A stretch of DNA of 64,000 nt from Microbacterium terricola (GTDB lineage Bacteria; Actinomycetota; Actinomycetes; Actinomycetales; Microbacteriaceae): NCBI RefSeq assembly GCF_027943945.1, contig NZ_AP027141.1:3187509-3251508 (forward strand). Direction: 5' to 3'. Shown one piece after another: positions 25,136 to 32,826 of this stretch; position 1 is the stretch's first letter; every line of letters starts with the position of its first letter. The notes under the pieces were generated by a model. The model was not told the origin of the DNA and did no database searches. It saw only the letters and a program-made list of their open reading frames with translations. Position numbers and translations under genes: made by a program.

Positions 25136-25717
25136 TCACTGCGGCTGCGCCGACGCCTCTCGCGCGGGCCGGTACCGCAGGGCGACCGCCCCTGACCGGA
25201 ATTCACGCCGATCCACGAGCTCGAGCTCGACACGCTCGCGCAGACCGGCGAACAGGGTCGGTCCGTGTCCGGCGACGACCGGCTGCACCATGAACTCGTA
25301 CTCGTCGATGAGGCCCAGCTCCGCCAGCGCCAGCGGAAGCGTCACTCCCCCTACCGCCAGGCCCTCGCCCGGCTCCTGCTTGAGCCGGCGGACCGCCTGA
25401 TCCAGGTCGCCGCGCACCAGTTCGGCGTTCCAGTCGACGCCGCTCAGCGTGCTCGACACGACGTGCTTCTCGGCCCGGTCGATGGTCTCGGCGAACGGGA
25501 TCTCCCACTCACGCATCCAGTCGGGCCATGCGCCGCTGTCGGGTCTCCGCCACGCGGACTCCATCATCTGGTACGTCACCCGGCCGTACAGCAGGGCATC
25601 GGCTCGTGCGATCTCGGCGGTCCAGAAGTCCATCGACTCCTCGTCCGGTGGGATCCCCGCCTCGTGATGGACGCAGCCGTCGAGGGTCACATTGATCGCG
25701 TATCGAAGTGGTCGCAT
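25136..25717 (-). CDS. Dihydrofolate reductase family protein (RibD C-terminal fold)
   Basis: Protein of 193 aa with the DHFR/RibD_C fold: MRPLRYAINVTLDG at the N-terminus, ALLYGRVTYQMM near residue 40-50, then LAVGGVTLPLALAELGLIDEYEF near 120. Such stand-alone copies are common in actinobacteria and are usually NADPH-dependent reductases of unknown substrate, not the folate enzyme. GGGAGAGCAACGAG precedes the ATG. It ends 15 bp from the convergent DUF1905 gene and lies downstream of dnaB. Confidence 0.88.
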   Translation of the reverse strand: MRPLRYAINVTLDGCVHHEAGIPPDEESMDFWTAEIARADALLYGRVTYQMMESAWRRPDSGAWPDWMREWEIPFAETIDRAEKHVVSSTLSGVDWNAELVRGDLDQAVRRLKQEPGEGLAVGGVTLPLALAELGLIDEYEFMVQPVVAGHGPTLFAGLRERVELELVDRREFRSGAVALRYRPAREASAQPQ

Positions 25718-25758
25718 CTCGTTGCTCTCCCTTGAGCTCGGCGTCCTCTGCGGCGTCG

Positions 25759-27126
<1,368 letters not shown>

Positions 27127-27356
27127 GGTCACGTCCTCTTCGTCTTGGTGTGGTCTGGCGCCGGGTGATGGCGGGCAGCGGGGTCGTTGCGTGGGCACGC
27201 GACAGCCACCACCCCGCGGCGATCCACGCGTAAGGATCGCCCGCTCACAGCAGAACACTGGCCCCCGACATCCGTCCCCAAACGGTCGTCGGTGCCTGTT
27301 TCTCGAATAGGCCGCGGCCCACGCTACGGTCCGGTCTCCAGGTGTGCAACAGCACC

Positions 27357-27365
27357 TGTGGATAA
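27357..27365 (-). promoter_or_regulatory. DnaA box 1 upstream of dnaB
   Basis: TGTGGATAA, the exact complement of the consensus TTATCCACA. It lies 231 bp upstream of the dnaB start codon. Confidence 0.7.
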
Positions 27366-27413
27366 CTCTGTGGAGAGCCTGCGGGAAACGCCGCTCACCC
27401 TGTGCACAAACAC

Positions 27414-27422
27414 TGTGGATAA
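27414..27422 (-). promoter_or_regulatory. DnaA box 2 upstream of dnaB
   Basis: Second exact TGTGGATAA, 57 nt from the first and in the same orientation. The site TGTGCACAA at 27401-27409, one base from the actinobacterial variant TGTGGACAA, lies just beside it, and another copy is at 27546-27554. Confidence 0.7.
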
Positions 27423-27649
27423 CTTCGCGTCTCGCTCGAATCGAGGCAATTTTATCTGCCTTGATCAGGTATTTAGAGATTCACACCATGTGCACTCAGA
27501 TGTGGGTTGAAGTGTCGATTGAAGGTTGCCTCTTGAGGGGGCACCTGTGCACAATCCCGCGCCTTTGTCCAGTCGGCGGAACCCGCTGATCACCGCGGGA
27601 TCGACGACGGATTCCGCTATATGCCGAAACCGGCACACGCCGGAAAATG

Positions 27650-27698
27650 ACGGATGCCGCGGGCCAGGCTCTCCAGGAGAGCGACCCGCGGCATCCGT
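27650..27698 (-). terminator. Intrinsic terminator of the rpsF-rplI operon
   Basis: ACGGATGCCGCGGG (27650-27663) and CCCGCGGCATCCGT (27685-27698) form a perfect 14-bp stem. On the minus strand the stem is followed by TCATTTTCC. It lies 15 bp after the rplI stop codon and so closes the ribosomal operon before dnaB's upstream region. Confidence 0.85.
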
Positions 27699-27713
27699 CT
27701 GCCGTCGCGAAGG

Positions 27714-28166
27714 TTACTTCGCGGCAACCACCTGAAGGGTGATCACGGCGGTGAGGTCGTCGCGCAGGCGAATGGTCGCCTCGTGCTCGCCCACCGACTT
27801 GATCGCCGAGGTGATGTGGATCTTGCGCTTGTCGAGGTCACCGAGGCCGGCGGCCTTGACGGCGTCCGCGACGTCGGCGGTCTTCACCGAGCCGAACAGG
27901 CGGCCCTCAGCGCCGGCCTTGACCGACAGCTTGACCTTGTTCGACTCGAGGGTGTTCTTCAGCGCCACGGCCTCTTCGTGGTCGTGGATCGCGCGGGAGT
28001 CGCGGGCGGCGCGAATCGACGCCACCTGCTTCTCGCCACCGCGGGTCCAGGCCACAGCGAAGCCCTGGGGGATGAGGTAGTTGCGGGCGTACCCGTTCTT
28101 GACCTCGACAACGTCACCGGCGCTACCCAGCCCGGCGACCTCGTTCGTGAGAATCAGCTTTGCCAT
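27714..28166 (-). CDS. rplI: 50S ribosomal protein L9
   Basis: Structural protein of the large subunit, 150 aa, the usual length. The N-terminal domain [33 protein letters not shown] carries the L9 signature (GxxGDxVxVxxGYxRNxLxP), followed by the long connecting helix and the C-terminal 23S-binding domain. It is the last gene of the rpsF-ssb-rpsR-rplI operon, 11 bp after rpsR, and a strong terminator follows. Confidence 0.98.
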   Translation of the reverse strand: MAKLILTNEVAGLGSAGDVVEVKNGYARNYLIPQGFAVAWTRGGEKQVASIRAARDSRAIHDHEEAVALKNTLESNKVKLSVKAGAEGRLFGSVKTADVADAVKAAGLGDLDKRKIHITSAIKSVGEHEATIRLRDDLTAVITLQVVAAK

Positions 28167-28177
28167 TCGGATACCCC

Positions 28178-28432
28178 TTACCGGCCTGCGCCTGCGTAGG
28201 GCAGCAGCGCCATTTCGCGCGCGTTCTTGATCGCGCGGGCGATCAGACGCTGCTCCTGCACCGAGACACCGGTGATGCGACGGGCGCGGATCTTCCCGCG
28301 CTCCGAGATGAACTTGCGAAGCGTTGCGACGTCCTTGTAGTCAATGACGCCAACGCGGATCGCCTTCGCGGGAGCGGCGTTCTTCGCGCCCTTCCGCGGC
28401 TTGCGGCGGTCGCCGCTCGACTTTCCAGCCAT
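28178..28432 (-). CDS. rpsR: 30S ribosomal protein S18
   Basis: Small-subunit protein of 84 aa that forms a complex with S6 on 16S rRNA. The signature is seen in [50 protein letters not shown]. No zinc-binding CXXC is present, so it is the zinc-independent form. A Lys/Arg-rich N-terminal tail precedes the fold. It is third in the operon, 30 bp after ssb. Confidence 0.98.
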   Translation of the reverse strand: MAGKSSGDRRKPRKGAKNAAPAKAIRVGVIDYKDVATLRKFISERGKIRARRITGVSVQEQRLIARAIKNAREMALLPYAGAGR

Positions 28433-28462
28433 GGTTTGTTCCTTTACGAAATGATGTGAGAT

Positions 28463-28975
28463 CTAGAACGGAGTGTCGTCGCCGTAGGCGCCAGGTGCAC
28501 TCCACGCGTCGCCGCCTGCCGCAGCAGGTGCGCCACCGGCCGACCCAGGGGTCGCCCACGGCTCGTCGGCGACCTGCGGGCGGGACTGTCCGCCGCCGCC
28601 ACCGCCGCCACCGGCCGCACGCGTGACCTGAGCGGTCGCGTAGCGGAGCGAGGGGCCGATCTCGTCGACCTCCAGCTCGATCGCGGTGCGGTTGTTGCCC
28701 TCGCGATCCTGGTAGCTGCGCTGCTTGAGGCGACCGGTCGCGATGACACGGGAGCCCTTCGTCAGCGAGCCGGCGACATGCTCGGCGAACTCGCGCCACA
28801 CGGACGCGCGGAGGAACAGCGCTTCGCCGTCCTTCCACTCGTTCGCCTGACGGTCGAAGTTGCGCGGCGTCGACGCGATCGTGAAGTTCGCGACGGGGAG
28901 ACCGTTCTGCGTGTAGCGCAGCTCGGGATCAGCCGTGAGGTTGCCCACGACGGTGATGATCGTCTCGCCGGCCAT
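28463..28975 (-). CDS. ssb: Single-stranded DNA-binding protein
   Basis: Homotetrameric SSB of 170 aa that protects single-stranded DNA and recruits repair and replication proteins. The OB-fold covers about residues 1-110 ([19 protein letters not shown], then VWREFAEHV, then [13 protein letters not shown]). A Gly/Ala/Pro-rich linker follows, including a run of seven Gly. The acidic C-terminal tip ends DDTPF, the partner-binding motif. It is second in the operon, 5 bp after rpsF, as in most actinobacteria. Confidence 0.97.
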   Translation of the reverse strand: MAGETIITVVGNLTADPELRYTQNGLPVANFTIASTPRNFDRQANEWKDGEALFLRASVWREFAEHVAGSLTKGSRVIATGRLKQRSYQDREGNNRTAIELEVDEIGPSLRYATAQVTRAAGGGGGGGGQSRPQVADEPWATPGSAGGAPAAAGGDAWSAPGAYGDDTPF

Positions 28976-28980
28976 CGACG

Positions 28981-29364
28981 TTACGCGTCCTGCTTCGCGG
29001 GCTTCGCGGGGCGGGCTGCCTTGCGGGCGGCCTTCTCCTCGGCGCGCTTTGCCTCGGAAGCGATCAGCGCGATCGCCTCTTCTGCGCGGAGCACCTTGGT
29101 GCGCATGATCGTCTCGTTCAGCTTCAGCTGACGGTCGAGCTCCTGCGTGGCGGCGCTGGTCGCGGTGAAGTTGACGACGGCGTAGATGCCTTCGTTCTTC
29201 TTCTGGATCTCGTAGGCGAGACGGCGCTTGCCCCAGATGTCGACCTTCTCGATCGTTCCGCCATCGTTGGTGATGACCTTGAGGAACTTGTCGAGAGCAG
29301 GGGCGACCGTGCGCTCGTCGATCTCGGGGGTCAGAATGACCATGAGTTCGTACTGGTGCGTCAC
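28981..29364 (-). CDS. rpsF: 30S ribosomal protein S6
   Basis: Small-subunit protein of 127 aa that binds S18. [20 protein letters not shown] and [24 protein letters not shown] are the conserved strands. A Lys/Ala-rich C-terminal tail (about residues 100-127) extends beyond the globular domain. The GTG start has GGAGG 7 nt upstream. It is the first gene of the operon and its leader holds a GC-rich hairpin. Confidence 0.97.
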   Translation of the reverse strand: MTHQYELMVILTPEIDERTVAPALDKFLKVITNDGGTIEKVDIWGKRRLAYEIQKKNEGIYAVVNFTATSAATQELDRQLKLNETIMRTKVLRAEEAIALIASEAKRAEEKAARKAARPAKPAKQDA

Positions 29365-29390
29365 TTACCCACCTCCTTCGGACTAGAACG

Positions 29391-29413
29391 GCTGCGGGGC
29401 ATTTCCCCGCAGC
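29391..29413 (-). promoter_or_regulatory. Hairpin in the rpsF mRNA leader
   Basis: GCTGCGGGG and CCCCGCAGC form a perfect 9-bp stem with a 5-nt loop, ending 26 nt upstream of the rpsF start and just before the GGAGG site on the minus strand. S6:S18 complexes are known to repress their own mRNA through a leader structure in other bacteria. Whether this hairpin is that element is inference. Confidence 0.5.
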
Positions 29414-29475
29414 AGGAGGGTGTGTTGCACGTCGTCACGGGCTTACGGGCACACGGGCCCCACCGGACAACCCTC

Positions 29476-30792
29476 CTATGCTACCGGATGCCCGGTCAGA
29501 GGCCGAATCGGAGTTGGTCCGGCAAGCTCCGCGAGGACGGCGTCGAGCCCCGCCAAACCGGGCGCCGCCGCGATCTCCTCCGCGAGGGCACGCGCGGCAT
29601 CGCGGTACGGCGCTTCGGCGAGGATGCGGCGCACCGCCGTCGACACCTGCGCCGGCGACGGCTGGTTCGTCTTCAGGTCCACGCCCACGCCTCGCCAGCC
29701 GATGCGGGCCGAGACCTCGACCTTGTCTTCGGTGCGCCCGGCGACCACCACGGGGATGCCGTGTCCCAGCGCCTGCTGCACGCCGCCGTAGCCGCCGTTC
29801 GTGACGTAGACGTCCACCTGCGGCAGCAGAGCGTCGTACGGCAGATAGGTGGCGGCGCGAACGTTGGCCGGCAGCGGGTGCGGCAGATCCGTCAGAGGTC
29901 GGCCTCCGGTCGAGACGACGACGAGGACATCGGATGCGGCGAGCCCGGCGATCGTCGGGGCGATCAGCTGTCCGTAGTCCGCGTTGGCGACGGTGCCCTG
30001 GGTGACGTGCACCACCGCGGAGGCGTCGGCCAGATCGTCCCACCACTCGGGCACGTCGACTCCGCTCGGCGCGGCGGGCAGAGGGCCCACGAAGCGGACG
30101 GTTGAAGAGAGGTCGGTCCGCGGGTACTCGAACCCGGCGACGGTGAACTGCACCAGGGCGTCGGCCCCGCTGTGCCAGTCCAGGAAGAAGCGGCTGAGCG
30201 GCCGCCCGAGCACACGCCGCGCGATCGCGTCGGCTTCCTTCGTCACCGGCCCGAACACCACCCGCTCGGCGAAGACGCCCAGCAGTGCGTTGCGCGCCCG
30301 CCCGACCACCCCGCGCATGGGCGTGATGCCGAGCCCGAACGGCGCAGTGTCGCGGCTCTTGACGCCGAGCGGGAAGATGCCCAGCGCGACGACCGGCGGC
30401 CGCTCGGCACGCGGCAGCTCGACCAGGAGGGCCGCGCCGACGAAGAGCGGCTCGACCAGGACCGCGGCCGGCTTCTCCTTGGCGATCAGGGCCTGCAGCG
30501 CGTCCAGCTGCGCGGGGCCCGGCCGCAGGAACAGGTTGATCATGTCGAACCGCAGGGCGGCGGGGCCGGTCAGTCCGGCCCGCCCGGGGAAGGCGTCGAC
30601 GCTGTCGAGATCCACGTCGGCCGCAGCAGGCAGGGGCGCGAACTCGGCGCCGACGGCGCGGACGCGGTCGCCGTACCGCTCGCTCGTGAGGAACACCACG
30701 CGGTGGCCGGCTGCGATGAGATGTGCGGCGACGGCGAGCAGCGGCGTCACGTGTCCGTGAGCGGGTGTGGAGCAGACGAGGTACGTGGACAT
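29476..30792 (-). CDS. UGT/MGT-type glycosyltransferase
   Basis: GT-B fold glycosyltransferase of 438 aa. The acceptor half starts YLVCSTPAHGHVTPLLAVAAHLIAAGHRVVFLTS, typical of GT1 enzymes. The donor half has VHVTQGTVANADYGQL near residue 260 and the sugar-nucleotide motif region VYVTNGGYGGVQQALGHGIPVV near 330-350. It probably glycosylates a small hydrophobic molecule, such as a macrolide, flavonoid or lipid. It is divergent from a TetR regulator, which suggests ligand-induced expression. Antibiotic inactivation is one possible role, not shown by the sequence. Confidence 0.9.
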   Translation of the reverse strand: MSTYLVCSTPAHGHVTPLLAVAAHLIAAGHRVVFLTSERYGDRVRAVGAEFAPLPAAADVDLDSVDAFPGRAGLTGPAALRFDMINLFLRPGPAQLDALQALIAKEKPAAVLVEPLFVGAALLVELPRAERPPVVALGIFPLGVKSRDTAPFGLGITPMRGVVGRARNALLGVFAERVVFGPVTKEADAIARRVLGRPLSRFFLDWHSGADALVQFTVAGFEYPRTDLSSTVRFVGPLPAAPSGVDVPEWWDDLADASAVVHVTQGTVANADYGQLIAPTIAGLAASDVLVVVSTGGRPLTDLPHPLPANVRAATYLPYDALLPQVDVYVTNGGYGGVQQALGHGIPVVVAGRTEDKVEVSARIGWRGVGVDLKTNQPSPAQVSTAVRRILAEAPYRDAARALAEEIAAAPGLAGLDAVLAELAGPTPIRPLTGHPVA

Positions 30793-30831
30793 GGGGTGCG
30801 GCTTTCGTCTAGGTTGGGTTTCCCGTGAAAG

Positions 30832-30860
30832 TATTCACCACCCTGCAAAGGTAGTCAATA
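30832..30860. promoter_or_regulatory. Operator between glycosyltransferase and TetR genes
   Basis: TATTCACCACC (30832-30842) and GGTAGTCAATA (30850-30860) form an 11-bp inverted repeat (9 of 11 pairs) with a 7-nt spacer. It lies in the AT-richest part of the divergent intergenic region and ends at the base before the TetR start codon, covering its AAGG ribosome binding site. This is the expected site for the neighbouring TetR protein. Confidence 0.68.
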
Positions 30861-31505
30861 GTGGATTCCGACAGTCCGACCCGCCCGTACCGCTCCGCGC
30901 TGCGCGAGGGGCAGGCCCGCGAGACGCGGACCCGCGTCATCCACGCCGCCGCCGCCGTCTTCTCCCGGCTCGGTTTCCAGGCGGCCACGATCGCGGCGAT
31001 CGCTCGCGAGGCGGGTGTGTCGCCGGAGACGGTGAAGGCGACAGCATCCAAGTCGGAACTCCTGATCGCCGCGTTCGAGGTGTCCTTCGCCGGCGCCGAG
31101 GGAGAGGAATCCCTGAGTGAGACGCCCGTGGGCGAGGGGGTCCTCGACATCGAGGGACCCGCGGTGGCGGACGCCGTGATCGAGCGGATCGCGCTCGCGA
31201 ACGAGCGGGGTCACGCCCTGTGGACCGTGCTCCTCGGCGCCGCGCTGTCCGACGAGGGCGTCGACGCCGCGCTCCAGCTCATCCTCAGCCGCCGCGGCGA
31301 CGACTACCGGATGTTCGTGGGCGAGCTCGCCGCGCGCGGTGTGCCGGTCGCCGACGTCGAGGCCGCAGCGACCGAGCTGTCGTTCCTGCTGTCGCCGGAG
31401 GGCTACCAGCAGCTGGTGGTGCAGTCCGGCTGGCCGCGTGAGCGGTACGTGCAGTGGATGGGGGATCAGGTGCGCAGGGTCGTCGCCGGCCGGCCGACCT
31501 TGTAG
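30861..31505 (+). CDS. TetR family transcriptional regulator
   Basis: Repressor of 214 aa. The helix-turn-helix is at about residues 23-55 (VIHAAAAVFSRLGFQAATIAAIAREAGVSPETVKATASK). The C-terminal domain is all-helical with no clear subfamily. Start is GTG directly beside a palindromic operator. It most likely controls the divergent glycosyltransferase gene and itself. Its last 40 bp overlap the 3' end of the convergent sugar transporter gene. Confidence 0.92.
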   Translation: MDSDSPTRPYRSALREGQARETRTRVIHAAAAVFSRLGFQAATIAAIAREAGVSPETVKATASKSELLIAAFEVSFAGAEGEESLSETPVGEGVLDIEGPAVADAVIERIALANERGHALWTVLLGAALSDEGVDAALQLILSRRGDDYRMFVGELAARGVPVADVEAAATELSFLLSPEGYQQLVVQSGWPRERYVQWMGDQVRRVVAGRPTL

Positions 31506-32824
31506 AACAGGAACGGCACCGCCGAGATCAGGCAGCTGAGCGCCGGCACGAGGGTGATCGCGATGAAGACCGTGTTCTGCATCTGCGGCGTGACCGTGAC
31601 GCCCGCCTGGTAGCCCGCGACCACCACGAAGGCGCCGAACACGAGCACGGCGAGCGCGTTCATGACCTTCGAGACGAACGTCAGCGTCGAGAACGAGATG
31701 CCGTCGTTGCGCACTCCGGTGCGGCGCTCGATGTCGTCGACGGCGTCGGCGAGCATGGTGGTCTGCACCACCAGGAACACCCCGAGGGTGAGACCGGTGA
31801 GGAAGATGAAGACCATGATCGCGATGATGCTCGCGAACCCGACGAGGTACATCGCGACATAGAAGACGGCTCCGGCGACGGAGCTCCACAGGATGAGCGA
31901 CTTGCCGCTCATCCGCTTCAGGAGCAGCGGTGTGAGGAACGACGAGAGCACCATGCCGACGATGATCGCGGCGCCGATGAGGGTGAAGTAGCCCTCGTTG
32001 CCGTAGGCGATCACGACGAAGACCGCGCCGCCCGCCTGCACGATGTACCGCCCGAAGCCCAGGATCGACCCGAGCAGCACCATCAGCAGCGGGGTGTTCT
32101 TCCACAGGGTCCCGAAGAGCTGGGCGAAGGTCAGCCGCTCGCGCTCGCCCTGTGCCTTCTCGCGCGTGTTGAAGAACGCCAGGAGGAACATGCCCATGCC
32201 GACGACGGATGCCGCGGCGACCGCGATCGTCCAGCCCGTCGCCGTGGTCTCTCCCGAGAAGCTGAAGGCGAGCGCGAGCCACGGCATCCCGAGCGTGGCC
32301 AGCCCGAGCGCGATCGCCCCGAACGCCCGCACATGCGAGATCACCGACGTGCGCTCGGCCGAGTCGGGGAAGGCCGACCCGATCAGCCCCCAGTACGGCA
32401 CGTCGCACACCGTGTACGCGAAGCCCCACAGGAAGTAGCAGACGCCGAAGAAGACGAGCTTGCCGGTCTCCGAGACGTCGGGGATGGCGAACAGAAGCGT
32501 GGAGAGCACGGCGACCGGCACCGCCGAGAACAGGATGTAGGGCCGCATCTTGCCCCACCGGGTCCGCGTCATGTCGACCAGGCTGCCCATCACCGGATCG
32601 CTCACCGCGTCGATGAGCTTCGCCGCGGTGATGATCCCGGTGACCACCGCGAGCCCCTGCACACTGATGTGGGCGTACTCCAGCAGGTACACGAGGATGA
32701 ACGTCGTCACCGTCGTGAGCACGATGTTCTGCCCGAAGCCGGCGACCACGATCGACACCCGCTGCGCGCGGGGGGAGAGCGTGCGAGGCGCAGGCGTGCG
32801 AGGCGCGAGAGTGGCGGTCGTCAT
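31466..32824 (-). CDS. GPH-family sugar:cation symporter
   Basis: Twelve-span MFS transporter of 452 aa in the glycoside-pentoside-hexuronide:cation group (MelB/UidB-like). The N-terminal motif DAVSDPVMGSLVDMTRTRWGKMRPYIL at about residues 73-99 is diagnostic. Further segments such as YTVCDVPYWGLIGS match. Last gene of the mannosidase operon, 2 bp after the GH38 stop. It probably imports or exports a small glycoside released by that operon. Its final 40 bp overlap the convergent TetR gene. Confidence 0.92.
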   Translation of the reverse strand: MTTATLAPRTPAPRTLSPRAQRVSIVVAGFGQNIVLTTVTTFILVYLLEYAHISVQGLAVVTGIITAAKLIDAVSDPVMGSLVDMTRTRWGKMRPYILFSAVPVAVLSTLLFAIPDVSETGKLVFFGVCYFLWGFAYTVCDVPYWGLIGSAFPDSAERTSVISHVRAFGAIALGLATLGMPWLALAFSFSGETTATGWTIAVAAASVVGMGMFLLAFFNTREKAQGERERLTFAQLFGTLWKNTPLLMVLLGSILGFGRYIVQAGGAVFVVIAYGNEGYFTLIGAAIIVGMVLSSFLTPLLLKRMSGKSLILWSSVAGAVFYVAMYLVGFASIIAIMVFIFLTGLTLGVFLVVQTTMLADAVDDIERRTGVRNDGISFSTLTFVSKVMNALAVLVFGAFVVVAGYQAGVTVTPQMQNTVFIAITLVPALSCLISAVPFLFYKVGRPATTLRT

Positions 32825-32826
32825 CG

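Larger units (their letters stand above)
27127..27649. other. Non-coding region upstream of dnaB
   Basis: About 520 bp without a supportable gene. It must hold the dnaB promoter. It contains two perfect DnaA boxes (27357, 27414), two related TGTGCACAA sites (27401 and 27546) and a locally AT-rich patch at about 27444-27485, rare in this GC-rich genome. Short open frames here have no ribosome binding sites or normal composition. Confidence 0.7.

Noticed and set aside
27186..27589. Small genes in the dnaB upstream region
   Set aside because: The short frames lack ribosome binding sites, overlap each other and the DnaA boxes, and their composition does not match genes of this genome.
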